Shown: positions 55,734-64,000, counted from the first letter of the stretch. The stretch: DNA of 64,000 nucleotides from Olsenella_L kribbiana (GCF_036408795.1 NZ_JAZGJP010000002.1:246951-310950); one strand, 5' to 3'. Made by a program: numbers and translations. Notes: generated by a model not told the origin, from the letters alone.

Positions 55734-56575
55734 GAGGGGCACCGGTTGCCCGTGCGCTCACCGAGGAGCAGGCAGCACGGACCGAGCAGCTTAAAGGCGC
55801 GGGCATCGAGCCCTGCCTTGCCTTCGTGCGTGTGGGGGAGCGCCCGGACGATATCTCCTACCAGCATGCCGCAGAGAAGCGCTGTGCCAAGGCGGGCATC
55901 GAGACGAAGCTCTTTGCACTGCCGGAGGATGTCACGCAGGATGAGGTCGAAGCGACAATCCGCAGCATCAATGAGGATAGCTCGATCCATGGCTGCCTCA
56001 TGTTCCGCCCGCTTCCGAAGACACTCGACGAGAAGGCAGTGGCAGCCGCGCTCGATCCTGCAAAGGATGTGGATGGCATCACGGAAGGCTCGCTCTTCGG
56101 CGTCTTCTCCGGCAGCCGAGTGGGCTTTGCTCCCTGCACGGCAGCTGCGGTCGTCGCGATGCTCGACCACTATGGTGCCGCACTTGATGGAGCCAAGGTC
56201 ACAGTCGTCGGACGCTCGCTTGTCGTGGGACGCCCTCTCGCCTCGCTCCTGCTCGGGCGCAATGCGACTGTGACGCTCTGCCATAGCCACACGAAGGATC
56301 TCTTTGCAGAGACGCGTGCAGCGGACATCGTCGTTGCCTGTGCCGGCAGGCCCCAGATGCTCACGGCCGATGCCTTCCGTCCTGGCCAGACTGTCATCGA
56401 TGTCGGTATGAACTACCTTTCCTCGGAAGGCCGCTTTGTCGGCGATGTCGCCGAAGAGGCGAAAGAGATTGTGGGTGCGCTCACGCCGGTGCCGGGAGGG
56501 GTCGGCGCGGTCACCTGCGCAATTCTTGCCGAGCACACGATCGAGGCAGCAGAAAGGACCAAGGCTGAGGCATGA
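55718..56575 (+). CDS. folD: Methylene-THF dehydrogenase FolD, cyclohydrolase residues replaced
   Basis: 285 residues from the ATG at 55718. The FolD fold is clear: FVRVGERPDDISYQHAAEK, HGCLMFRPLPKTLDEK, KDVDGITEGSLFG, CTAAAVVAMLDHYG, VVGRSLVVGRPLASLLL (NADP site) and PVPGGVGAVTCAIL. In bifunctional FolD the motif YxxxK gives the catalytic Lys; here the equivalent position is Ala52. The Gln of the usual VQLPLP is Phe (MFRPLP), while the Asp of DVDG is kept. Loss of the Lys is known to abolish cyclohydrolase but spare dehydrogenase activity, so this is probably a dehydrogenase paired with FchA. It overlaps fchA and, by 4 bases, folE. Confidence 0.88.
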   Translation: MAEELRGAPVARALTEEQAARTEQLKGAGIEPCLAFVRVGERPDDISYQHAAEKRCAKAGIETKLFALPEDVTQDEVEATIRSINEDSSIHGCLMFRPLPKTLDEKAVAAALDPAKDVDGITEGSLFGVFSGSRVGFAPCTAAAVVAMLDHYGAALDGAKVTVVGRSLVVGRPLASLLLGRNATVTLCHSHTKDLFAETRAADIVVACAGRPQMLTADAFRPGQTVIDVGMNYLSSEGRFVGDVAEEAKEIVGALTPVPGGVGAVTCAILAEHTIEAAERTKAEA

Positions 56576-57237
56576 GGGAATCTTCGACATTCGAGCCGGC
56601 ACATCTGACCGGCACCAAGGACGCCTATGGACGCGAGCTCAACGATCAGGGCTTTGCCGAGATCGACGAGGAGCGCCTCGAGCATGCCGTGCGCGAATTC
56701 CTGCTGGCGATAGGCGAGAACCCTGACCGTGAAGGCCTCAAGGAGACGCCGGCACGCGTGGCACGGGCGACCGAAGAGCTGCTCTCGGGCATGTGGGAAG
56801 AGCCGAAGGCGCATCTGAGGAAGCAGTTCGAGGCTCCTGATTCAGATGAGCTCGTCGTCGTGCGCGACATCCCGTTCGAGTCCTTCTGTGAGCACCATAT
56901 CCTGCCGTTCCGTGGCACAGCTGCGGTCGTCTATCTGCCGAAGCATGGACGGATCTGCGGCCTCTCGAAGCTCGGGAGGCTCGTCCAGGGCTATGCCCAT
57001 CGCCTCCAGGTGCAGGAGCGCCTGACGGCCCAGATTGCAGATGCCCTGATGGAAGAGCTCGACCCCGAAGGTGCGCTTGTCGTCCTCTCTGCCGAACACA
57101 GCTGCATGACCATGAGGGGCATCAAGAGCACCGGGTCCCTCACCGTGACCGAGGCAGCGCGTGGCGTGCTTGCGGATGATTGCGAGCTCAGGCGCGAGGC
57201 ACGCGAGCTTGCGGGAGCTGGCAGAAGCAGCAGATGA
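56572..57237 (+). CDS. folE: GTP cyclohydrolase I
   Basis: 221 residues; the start overlaps the folD stop by four bases (ATGA). Core motifs: GENPDREGLKETPARVARA near 48, the zinc Cys and His of FESFCEHHILPF near 105, GRICGLSKLGRLVQGYAHRLQVQERLT, and the second zinc Cys in SAEHSCMTMRGIKS. It converts GTP to dihydroneopterin triphosphate, the first step of folate synthesis. The N-terminus has ~20 extra residues (SSTFEPAHLTGTKDAYGREL). It is followed with a 4-base overlap by an amidohydrolase-like membrane protein, linking it to the glutamylation-type genes downstream. Confidence 0.95.
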   Translation: MRESSTFEPAHLTGTKDAYGRELNDQGFAEIDEERLEHAVREFLLAIGENPDREGLKETPARVARATEELLSGMWEEPKAHLRKQFEAPDSDELVVVRDIPFESFCEHHILPFRGTAAVVYLPKHGRICGLSKLGRLVQGYAHRLQVQERLTAQIADALMEELDPEGALVVLSAEHSCMTMRGIKSTGSLTVTEAARGVLADDCELRREARELAGAGRSSR

Positions 57238-59249
57238 TGGAAGCAAGCATGGCAGATGTCCCGGCAGAGCGCCTCTCGTCTCTCGAGGAGCGCTTCTCGA
57301 GCCATAGCTATGAGGGCAGAGGACCTGCCCTCCTCATAGAGGAGGGCAGCATCCCCATCCTGGTCTCGGCGCCGCATGCGGTGACGCAGACGCGGGAGGG
57401 AAAGGACAAGCGTGCAGAGATCCTGACAGGAGCTCTCGCGCTCTGGCTCCATGAGGAGGCAGGCGTCCATGTCTTCTGCCACGCAAGGTCAGACGGGCAC
57501 GATCCGAACTTCGATGCCTTCGAGGAGAACACGTACCAGAGAGAGCTTGTCCGTTATTGCCTTGAGCATCGGATATCCTGCGTCCTCGATCTCCACGGTG
57601 CTGCGTCAGATCGCGGCTTCGGTGTCGATATCGGCACAGGCGGCAAGGAGCATCCGTCCCTTCTAGGACACAAGTTCCTTCTCGACCTGATGGATGCCTC
57701 GCTTGTCCAGACGGTGGGGGAGCTCGGCCGCTTCGACGATGCAGTCGTGCATGACGGCGTGTTCGCGGCGGCAGGTCCTCATACGATTGGAAGGAATGTC
57801 TCCGAACGAGCCCAGGTGCCCACGCTCCAGCTCGAGGTGAACGGACAGCTCCGGAATGTGGCAGATTCTTCGGCAGTCGCTGCCCTGGCAAAAGGCCTTG
57901 CGCTCTTCTGCCTCATGGCAGGACGCTGGGACAAGGAAGCTCCCGATCCTCAGGTCATGCACCTCTTCCAGGCAAAGGAGCAGCTGCCCCGCGATGTCTG
58001 CTATCTCAGTGCAGGATCTCATGAGGGCATTTCAGGTACGCTCTGCCTCCAGGGGCCTTCCGGAGAAGCCCCGCTCGTCCATGTGCGCATGGCTGACAGC
58101 GCCTATGCAGAGGCAAAGCTGGCATCTTCTGCTGTGGGTGAAGATGCATGCTCATCTGCCATCTTCCTGCCGAACCGCATGACGAAGCGGCTCTTCGGAG
58201 GTGCTTCTGGCCAAGGGCTCCTCGAGCCGGAAGCCGGGATGCCTGTGCTTGTCCAGAGGACGCCTGCCCGTGCCTGCATGGTCCGCGTTCCTGTTGCAGA
58301 GCATGTGGACAGGGTCTATGTCTCTCATGATGTGGCTGAGTGGATCGAGAAGGAGACGGGGGATTCCGCACGTCCGAAGGAGTGCGTGCTCTACTCGCGC
58401 GTATCGGATACGCAGCTCGTGATTGACCCTCATGGCGCCGACTATGCACCCTATGCGCTCGTGGCGCATGAGGCGAGCGTCTATGTGCCGCGCTACTTCA
58501 AGACCCTGCTCGGTATCGGACAGCTGCCAGTCCATCAGATCCGGCAGGAGGAGATGGAGCTTCTTCTCGACCGTGCGGATGCGGATACGTGCGAGCTCAT
58601 GAGGAGAAGCTATAGCCCGAGCACGACGCGTTCGGACCCGTTCTGCCGTCTTCGGGAGGACTGCTCGGGCGACGACCTCAGGCGTCTCGCCCAGGCCGAA
58701 CGTGCGCTCGGCGTGGACAAGGCCCTCGAGCTTGTCCTTGTCGATGCGCCGAAGGCAAAGGAGAAGGGGCGCCTGGGCCGCATCGAGGATGCCTTCCTCG
58801 ACCGGTGGATAGGCTCCCGCAAGCTCTGGCTCCTTTCGACCTATGCGAAGGACGAAGACGATGCGAATGGCATCGCCCGCCTCTCTCCCGACCTCATGAA
58901 GCTTGCGGGCGTCGAGGACAATGACCGAATCTGTGTGCGCTTCGGCAGCGCGCAGGCTCAGCTCCGCGTGCTTGTGGATGAGGGCATTGATGACGCGCGC
59001 GTGAGCCTGCCTGCTGGAACCCGCGCAGCCTTGGGCATCGACTCCGTGAACGATGTGGTCACGGTCGAGCGGAAGGAGTCGCATATCCTGAGACGCAGCA
59101 TGGACCTCCAGCTCATAGCGCTTCTCGGTACGGTCATTGCGGTCTTCCAGCTCGATCTGGACCTGCCCATCCAGATTCTCATCTGCCTCGTCCTCTTCCC
59201 GATCATCTCCTGGGCGGCACTCAACGAAGAAAGGGTGAAGGTCAGATGA
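57234..59249 (+). CDS. Membrane protein with N-formylglutamate-amidohydrolase-like domain
   Basis: About 671 residues from the ATG at 57234, which overlaps the folE stop; ATGs at 57237 and 57249 (GGAAG before the latter) are alternatives. The first ~230 residues resemble N-formylglutamate or poly-gamma-glutamate hydrolases: ILVSAPHAVTQTREGKDKRAE, HARSDGHDPNFDAFEEN, VLDLHGAASDRGFG and PTLQLEVNGQLRN, containing probable zinc His/Glu ligands. The middle has repeated short beta-rich segments (FLPNRMTKRLFGG, RVYVSHDVAEWI, IARLSPDLMKLAGVEDND) that look like double-psi barrels. It ends in two membrane helices (LQLIALLGTVIAVFQL, IQILICLVLFPIISWAAL), so it is membrane-anchored by its C-terminus. It overlaps the ATP-grasp gene by 4 bases. 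No whole-length family is known to me. Confidence 0.6.
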   Translation: MMEASMADVPAERLSSLEERFSSHSYEGRGPALLIEEGSIPILVSAPHAVTQTREGKDKRAEILTGALALWLHEEAGVHVFCHARSDGHDPNFDAFEENTYQRELVRYCLEHRISCVLDLHGAASDRGFGVDIGTGGKEHPSLLGHKFLLDLMDASLVQTVGELGRFDDAVVHDGVFAAAGPHTIGRNVSERAQVPTLQLEVNGQLRNVADSSAVAALAKGLALFCLMAGRWDKEAPDPQVMHLFQAKEQLPRDVCYLSAGSHEGISGTLCLQGPSGEAPLVHVRMADSAYAEAKLASSAVGEDACSSAIFLPNRMTKRLFGGASGQGLLEPEAGMPVLVQRTPARACMVRVPVAEHVDRVYVSHDVAEWIEKETGDSARPKECVLYSRVSDTQLVIDPHGADYAPYALVAHEASVYVPRYFKTLLGIGQLPVHQIRQEEMELLLDRADADTCELMRRSYSPSTTRSDPFCRLREDCSGDDLRRLAQAERALGVDKALELVLVDAPKAKEKGRLGRIEDAFLDRWIGSRKLWLLSTYAKDEDDANGIARLSPDLMKLAGVEDNDRICVRFGSAQAQLRVLVDEGIDDARVSLPAGTRAALGIDSVNDVVTVERKESHILRRSMDLQLIALLGTVIAVFQLDLDLPIQILICLVLFPIISWAALNEERVKVR

Positions 59250-60100
59250 GGCTCTCTGGCTATCTGATAGAGCGCTACAGCGACATGGGCTCTGCCTATA
59301 CCTGCCGCCGTCTTGTCGAAGAGGCGCATGCCCTCGCTATGGATCTTTCCATCACCGGCATTGCCGACATGGGAAAGACAGAGGATGGAACGCTGCTCTT
59401 GCACGGGGAGCCGCTTGCGCCTGCCGACTTCGTGGTGAACCGCTACAAATGGGGGCACCTCATAGCGGCAGCAAATGCGCTTGCCACAAGGAGCTACAAC
59501 AGCATCGCCCCCTTCGCGCGCTATGTGGACAAGCATGCACAGGTGGAAGACATCAGCTCCTCTGCCTTCCGCATGCCGCACTGGGTGCTCGCACATGCCT
59601 GTGCCGGCTTCGAGATGCTTGCATCCGAGGTCGGCGTGCCTTTCGTCGCAAAGGGGCTTGCGAGCTCGGAAGGACGCGAAATCTGGCTCATCGAGGACGA
59701 GGATGACCTCGCGCGCCTAGAGCAGCAGGTGGGACCTGACCGCGAGCTTCTCTTCGAGCAGTGCATCGAGGAGAGCCTAGGCAAGGATATCCGTGTCTTC
59801 GGCATCCGCGGCGAGGCTGTGGCTGCCATGAGGAGGAAGGCGGAGCACGGATTCCGCGCGAACTATGCGCTTGGTGCTGAGCTCGAGAAGAAGGAGATCG
59901 ATCGGGACATGCGTGCAGCGGTGCATGATGTCTGGAAAGAGACGGGGCTCGACTTCTTCGGGCTCGATCTTCTTGTGGACCATGCGGGCTACTGGTTCTG
60001 CGAGGTCAATGTGATGGCAGGCATGCAGGGGATCGAGTCCGTCTCCGGCGTCAATGTCGCAGGGCTCGTGATGCGTACGATCAGGGACGATCTTGCATGA
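59246..60100 (+). CDS. RimK-like ATP-grasp ligase
   Basis: 284 residues. The ATP-grasp core is visible: VPFVAKGLASSEGREIWLI (nucleotide-binding Lys and loop), LLFEQCIEESLGKDIRVFGI, AMRRKAEHGFRANYALGAELE, and metal/substrate residues in DFFGLDLLVDHAGYWFCEVNVMAG. It is closest in pattern to RimK/LysX/CofF-type enzymes that add glutamate or other amino acids to a carboxylate. It is cytoplasmic. Its start overlaps the amidohydrolase-like gene and its stop overlaps the Mur-ligase-like gene, both by four bases, so the three products are made together. The acceptor is unknown; a folate or pterin is suggested by context only. Confidence 0.75.
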   Translation: MRLSGYLIERYSDMGSAYTCRRLVEEAHALAMDLSITGIADMGKTEDGTLLLHGEPLAPADFVVNRYKWGHLIAAANALATRSYNSIAPFARYVDKHAQVEDISSSAFRMPHWVLAHACAGFEMLASEVGVPFVAKGLASSEGREIWLIEDEDDLARLEQQVGPDRELLFEQCIEESLGKDIRVFGIRGEAVAAMRRKAEHGFRANYALGAELEKKEIDRDMRAAVHDVWKETGLDFFGLDLLVDHAGYWFCEVNVMAGMQGIESVSGVNVAGLVMRTIRDDLA

Positions 60101-61401
60101 GGAGAGACGAAGCAGAAGACTTCATCTATGCGTCGTATATGGCTGCAGCGCCTGGGCTTTCCTTCGATGCACCTGACTCCGAGAAGCGGCACCCCGAGCT
60201 CACGCGCGATCTTCTGAGGAGCCTTGCCCATGCGGATACCGCTATCATCACGGGCAGCAAAGGCAAGGGGTCGGCTGCTCGCATGGCAGCCGCGCTTGTC
60301 CAGACAGAGCGGCGTGTCGGGCTCATGACAAGCCCGCACATCAGGCGCTTCAACGAGCGTTTCTGCGTGGATGGAGTGCCGATATCGGACAGTGAGCTTG
60401 CAGAAGCGGTGACGGCGGTGGCGCCCGCCATAGAGAAGATCGAGGGCAAGCTCTTGCCCGGCGAGTTTGTGAGCCCCATAGGGATCGAGTGCGCGGCAGC
60501 GCTTGCGTGGTTCCGTACGCAAGGCACTGGGGCAGACATCCTCGAGTGCGGCAAGGGGGCACGCTTCGACGATGTCACGAACGTGCCGCACCGCTTCTGT
60601 GCAATCAATACCATCTTCCTCGAGCATACGCGCGAGCTTGGCCCTACGATCTCTGCCATCGCCGCTGACAAGGCCTATGCCATACAGCCTGAGTGCGAAG
60701 CTGCCTTCATAGGCCCACAGGAGGAAGAAGCTATGGTCCAGATTGCCCAGCGGGCCTGTGCGCTCGGCGTACCGCTCCTGGAGTATGGCAGGGACTTCGA
60801 GGCCACGGATATCCGCTGGGGCAAGGCAGGCATCATCTGTACGCTCAAGAACCAGAGCCAGGTGCTCGAAGACGTGGAGCTGCCGCTTCTGGGAGAGTTC
60901 CAGGCACGCAATGCGGCACTGGCGCTCGCGCTTGCAGAAGCGCTTCTGGGACATGAGCTCGCGGGGCGCAAGGTGCGCGAAGCCTTGGGCAGGCTCAGGA
61001 TTCCGGGCAGGATGGAGCTTGTCTCGAAGGAACCGCTGCTCGTCGTCGATGCCTGCATCAACCGGGCAAGCGCTGAGGAAGCAAGAGAGGCGCTCGCCCA
61101 TCTCGGCTGCGGTCCTGGTCTCATCGCAATCGTCGGCATTCCCGACGATAAGGACTATGCTGGCGTCGTGCATGAGATGGCGGGGGTGGCAGACGAGATC
61201 TGGCTCACGGCCTCCCAGAATCCGCACTACGTCTTCACGGAGAGGCAGGGAAGATGCCTTGCAGCTGAAGGGATAGAGACGCACTTCGCTCCGACAGTTG
61301 CTGGAGCGCTTTCGGAGGCACGTGCGACGGGACGTCCCGTCTGCCTCCTTGGCACGACGTCTGTCATTGCAGAGGCCGAAGCCGTGCTTGCACAGGATTG
61401 A
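60097..61401 (+). CDS. Divergent FolC/Mur-ligase-like protein
   Basis: 434 residues. The P-loop is IITGSKGKGSAARMAAALV near 50, followed by FolC-like GLMTSPHIRRFNERFCVDGVPISD and ILECGKGARFDDVTN. FLEHTRELGPTISAIAADKA is the central Mur-ligase segment. The usual C-terminal DGAHNP is replaced by VVDACINRASAEEA, and IAIVGIPDDKDYAG stands where FolC has its final Rossmann motif. So the scaffold is folylpolyglutamate-synthase-like but the amino-acid and metal site differs. It could add an amino acid to a cofactor or peptide. It overlaps the ATP-grasp gene by 4 bases; a second, more standard FolC follows 39 bases later. Confidence 0.75.
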   Translation: MRRDEAEDFIYASYMAAAPGLSFDAPDSEKRHPELTRDLLRSLAHADTAIITGSKGKGSAARMAAALVQTERRVGLMTSPHIRRFNERFCVDGVPISDSELAEAVTAVAPAIEKIEGKLLPGEFVSPIGIECAAALAWFRTQGTGADILECGKGARFDDVTNVPHRFCAINTIFLEHTRELGPTISAIAADKAYAIQPECEAAFIGPQEEEAMVQIAQRACALGVPLLEYGRDFEATDIRWGKAGIICTLKNQSQVLEDVELPLLGEFQARNAALALALAEALLGHELAGRKVREALGRLRIPGRMELVSKEPLLVVDACINRASAEEAREALAHLGCGPGLIAIVGIPDDKDYAGVVHEMAGVADEIWLTASQNPHYVFTERQGRCLAAEGIETHFAPTVAGALSEARATGRPVCLLGTTSVIAEAEAVLAQD

Positions 61402-61440
61402 GAGATCTGCATGCCCAGGCATGCTTGAGAGGAGATATCA

Positions 61441-62862
61441 GTGGGATATACGCTTCCCTTCGCTGTGAAGGACACGACATATGATGAGGCGCTTGCAACC
61501 TTGAAGGGGGCGCTCCGTTTCGGCATCTCTCCGAGCCTGGATCCGGTCACGGCGATGCTCGAAGAGCTCCATGATCCTGACAAGGCATATCGTTCCGTCC
61601 AGATAGCCGGCACGAATGGCAAGACCTCGACGGCACGCTATACAGCAGGGCTCCTTATGGCAGAAGGTCTCAGCTGCGGCCTCTATACGTCGCCTGAGCT
61701 TGTGAGCTACAACGAGCGCATGGAGATAGGCGGCAAGCCCATCTCGAAAGCGGCGTTTGCCCATGCGGTTGCTGCAGCAGACGAGGCAGGCAGACGGGTC
61801 CTTGCCGCACGTGCGGCAGAAGGCCTTACTCCCTTCGATATCACGGAGTTCGATCTTCTTACCGTCGCTGCCTTCGTTGCCTTCGCGGAAGCCGGCGTCG
61901 ATGTCGCAGTTCTCGAGTGCGGCATGGGCGGCAGATGGGATGCAACGTCTGCCTGCCGTTCGATCGAGTCGGTCGCAATCACGGGCATAGGCCTCGACCA
62001 CATGAAGATTCTGGGCGATACGCTCGAGAAGATCGCTGCAGAGAAGGCTGCCATCATCAAGCCGGGACGCACCTGCGTGCTCGGCGCCGGCACGGCGACC
62101 CCTGCAAGCGTCGAGGATGTCTTCCTCAAGCAGGCAAAGCAGGCTGGGGCTGTGCCGACGCTGCTTCGGCCCGAGAGGCTCGAAGATGCGGCAGGGGAGA
62201 TGGAGAAAGGTGTGCCCGCTGCGCATCCCGACCTTCCCCACGCAAGCTTCCGTATCCGTGAGCTGCCGGGGCGCATCGGTGGCTCCCTCATCTTCGATGT
62301 CACGACGCCGCGCCAGACGCTTGCGGAGCTTGGCGCCTTGAAGCCGGGCTATCAGGCAGCAAACATCGCCTGTGCGGTCTGCCTTGCCGAGGACTTCCTC
62401 GGACATGCGCTCGATCCAGACCGTGCCTACGATGGCATCGTGACGACGCCGACGCCCGGACGCTTCGATATCGTCTGTCCGAAGCCGGTCGTCCTCATCG
62501 ATGCCTGCCACAATCCGCAGTCGGTCGATGCCTTCCTCACAGCTGTCGCCGATGTGGAGCCAGACCGTGAGAAGAGGCCGTATCTTCTCTGCGCGGTACT
62601 TGCCGACAAGGATGTGGATGGCATCGTGGAGAGGCTCTCTGCTGCCTTTCCGAAGGTCGTCTGTGCGCAGACCGCATCTCCCCGCGCCCTTCCGGCAGCC
62701 CAGCTTGCTGAGGTCTTCCGCGCCCATGGCAAAGAGCCAGAAGGCATCTATCCTTCGGTTCCTGAGGCGGTCGAGGCGCTCAGGGGCAAGTCCTTCTGCG
62801 CCTGCGGATCGATCACGACAGCAGGCGAGGTTGCTGCCATCTATCGTCCCTGGCTCAGGTAG
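61441..62862 (+). CDS. folC: Folylpolyglutamate synthase / dihydrofolate synthase family (FolC)
   Basis: 473 residues from the GTG at 61441 (GAGAGGAGATATCA upstream). It opens YDEALATLKGALRFGISPSLDPV, typical of FolC. The P-loop is SVQIAGTNGKTSTARY (GKTS in place of the common GKGS), then GLYTSPELVSYNERMEIGGKPIS, VLECGMGGRWDATSA, ITGIGLDHMKILGDTLEKIAAEKAAIIKPG (in pieces) and VLIDACHNPQSVDAF, where the DxxHNP motif is kept. CAVLADKDVDGIV and FCACGSITTAGEV end the domain. It should add glutamate to dihydropteroate/folates. It sits after a second divergent FolC-like gene in the one-carbon/folate run. Confidence 0.9.
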   Translation: MGYTLPFAVKDTTYDEALATLKGALRFGISPSLDPVTAMLEELHDPDKAYRSVQIAGTNGKTSTARYTAGLLMAEGLSCGLYTSPELVSYNERMEIGGKPISKAAFAHAVAAADEAGRRVLAARAAEGLTPFDITEFDLLTVAAFVAFAEAGVDVAVLECGMGGRWDATSACRSIESVAITGIGLDHMKILGDTLEKIAAEKAAIIKPGRTCVLGAGTATPASVEDVFLKQAKQAGAVPTLLRPERLEDAAGEMEKGVPAAHPDLPHASFRIRELPGRIGGSLIFDVTTPRQTLAELGALKPGYQAANIACAVCLAEDFLGHALDPDRAYDGIVTTPTPGRFDIVCPKPVVLIDACHNPQSVDAFLTAVADVEPDREKRPYLLCAVLADKDVDGIVERLSAAFPKVVCAQTASPRALPAAQLAEVFRAHGKEPEGIYPSVPEAVEALRGKSFCACGSITTAGEVAAIYRPWLR

Positions 62863-63076
62863 CGGGTATCTTTACATCCACCTCCAAGACATGCGCAGTC
62901 TGGCGTGAAGGCTTGACGAAGGTCCTGCTTTTTGTGAAGATTGGCTCATGAACGCACCGGCGGCCGTGTTGTGGCCTGGGCATCTGCGTCCATAGCGGTA
63001 TGCTTGTCTGCAATTGCCGAAAGAGAACGTGCGCAGGAATGCAGCATCGTCCCAGAACAGAAGGAGCGCCTTTCAC

Positions 63077-63508
63077 ATGCAAGAGCTTCTCGATCAGATC
63101 ATTACCCCTGAAGTACGCATGGTGCTGTACCTGATGGTTGCCTGCGTCGTGATCCTCTATATCCTCTCGATTGTTTACGTGATCCGCGATGCACAGCGCC
63201 GTGGCGCCGAGCCCTGGTGGCTCTGGGCCATCATCTCGGTCATTCCTATCGTCGGCCTCCTTGCCTACGTGATCCTCCGTCCGAGCTCCTATCTCGTCGA
63301 CCGCGAGGAGCAGGACCTCGATATCGCCCTGCGCGAGCACCAGCTCTCCCATTACGGCATCTGCCCGAAGTGCGGCACGCCGATCGACCGCGACTTCGTC
63401 GTCTGCCCGGTCTGCAACACCCAGGTCAGGAACGTCTGCCCGACCTGCCACCGTCCGCTGAATGCGGAATGGAAGGTCTGCCCGTACTGCCGTACGCGCA
63501 TCCAGTAA
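63077..63508 (+). CDS. Small membrane protein with PLDc_N-type helices and double zinc ribbon
   Basis: 143 residues from the ATG at 63077 (AAGGAGCG upstream; the frame is open from 63014). Two membrane helices occupy ~12-70 (VLYLMVACVVILYILSIVYV and PWWLWAIISVIPIVGLLAYV), resembling the phospholipase-D-nuclease N-terminal region. A cytoplasmic double zinc ribbon follows, with CPKCGTPIDRDFVVCPVC and CPTCHRPLNAEWKVCPYC. Such proteins are common and uncharacterised in Actinobacteria. It stands alone, 214 bases after folC, and is followed by a terminator. Confidence 0.8.
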   Translation: MQELLDQIITPEVRMVLYLMVACVVILYILSIVYVIRDAQRRGAEPWWLWAIISVIPIVGLLAYVILRPSSYLVDREEQDLDIALREHQLSHYGICPKCGTPIDRDFVVCPVCNTQVRNVCPTCHRPLNAEWKVCPYCRTRIQ

Positions 63509-63529
63509 GACCACACGCGAGAACGTTTC

Positions 63530-63568
63530 AGGAGCCCTGTGCCGGACGGCATGGGGCTCCTTTCTTGT
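63530..63568 (+). terminator. Intrinsic terminator after the zinc-ribbon membrane protein
   Basis: AGGAGCCC, then inner TGCCG/CGGCA, then GGGGCTCCT followed by TTTCTTG, 21 bases past the stop codon. Confidence 0.85.
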
Positions 63569-63954
63569 CGGGAGAGGACAGCGTTTCTTCTGCTGAGGGC
63601 CTGTGCCGTACAGATGCAGAAGCTTCGAGGCGGCCCCTGCCTGAGCGAGGAGCACTGCTATGCATGCAAGGTGTCCACGGCAGCAGATTGGCGTGTCTGA
63701 AAGAGAATGGGTGCTGCAAAGCCAAGACACACATACATGTGTATCTTGCTCGGATCGGGACGTGGCTCCTCGTCCTTGTGCAGGCGGAGGTCTGCCGCTC
63801 GGTCTCCGGCTGTGCCAGGCCATAGCAAAGGCAGGCTGCCGTCGACGCCTGAGAAGTCATGTCTCCGCACAAGAAAAGAGGCTCTTCGGTGGTTTCTGTG
63901 GGAGAGATTCCGGCATAGGCCCAGCTCAGCGGGCGAAAACAACGATCTGGAACT
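63569..63954. other. Intergenic region, no supported gene
   Basis: About 390 bases with only short frames of no recognisable product. A palindrome ACACAT-AC-ATGTGT sits near 63730-63743. No tRNA or known RNA is seen. Confidence 0.4.
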
Positions 63955-63980
63955 GAAACGGCCCCGGGAGGGGCCGTTTC
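63955..63980 (+). terminator. Strong perfect hairpin at the right edge
   Basis: GAAACGGCCCC (63955-63965), loop GGGA, GGGGCCGTTTC (63970-63980): an 11-bp perfect stem. No gene on the plus strand ends directly before it, so it may terminate a short RNA or, on the minus strand, a gene beyond the window edge. Confidence 0.5.
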
Positions 63981-64000
63981 CGCGTCATCCGCCTATGATT

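Overview
The window is G+C-rich, gene-dense bacterial DNA. Sortase-anchored pilins, abundant GGAGG ribosome sites with GTG/TTG starts, a PyrR-type pyrimidine attenuator and many FolD/FchA/Fhs-type C1 genes fit a high-G+C Gram-positive. My inference is a member of the Coriobacteriia (Olsenella/Atopobium/Collinsella relatives); no rRNA gene is present to confirm this.

Layout. (1) 1-2362, minus: a polar amino-acid ABC transporter (ATPase, lipoprotein, and a permease that runs off the left edge). (2) 3051-10800, plus: an esterase whose membrane N-terminus is cut by an in-frame amber codon, a six-repeat zinc-ribbon protein, an old-yellow-enzyme/FeS/FAD oxidoreductase, a PTS EIIBC and an RpiR regulator. 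(3) 10906-25707, a defence and mobile island: a frameshifted GIY-YIG nuclease gene, a BREX operon (brxA-brxB-brxC-pglZ-pglX) whose 3' end is cut by an IS1595-like element with a broken transposase, then an Rpn-family nuclease gene. The Rpn gene has a LexA-like box in front of it and two extra free-standing copies of its C-terminal tail behind it. (4) 26176-34493, housekeeping: a PyrR attenuator with carA-carB, tRNA-Leu(TAG), tig, clpP and clpX. (5) 34846-43609, a pilus locus: two isopeptide/SpaA-type pilins, a class C sortase with an odd Cys-containing tail, and a very large A+T-rich adhesin, all with MP-x-[TS]-[GS] sorting signals. (6) 43734-49107, minus: glycogen synthase with a ~335-residue Lys/Ala/Pro/Glu-rich N-terminal extension, tatD, tcdA, and a DUF3021-LytTR pair. 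(7) 49800-52623: a structured leader and valS. (8) 53319-62862: a one-carbon/folate run (fhs, fchA, folD, folE) leading by 4-base overlaps into a membrane protein with an N-formylglutamate-amidohydrolase-like domain, a RimK-like ATP-grasp ligase and two FolC-like Mur ligases. (9) A small membrane zinc-ribbon protein closes the window.

Most interesting points: the Rpn gene with duplicated tail ORFs that look like extra copies of an intragenic antitoxin, plus an SOS-type operator; a FolD that lacks the cyclohydrolase Lys and Gln next to a separate FchA cyclohydrolase; the folate-linked amidohydrolase/ATP-grasp/Mur-ligase cassette of unknown product; and the IS-truncated, rearranged BREX operon.
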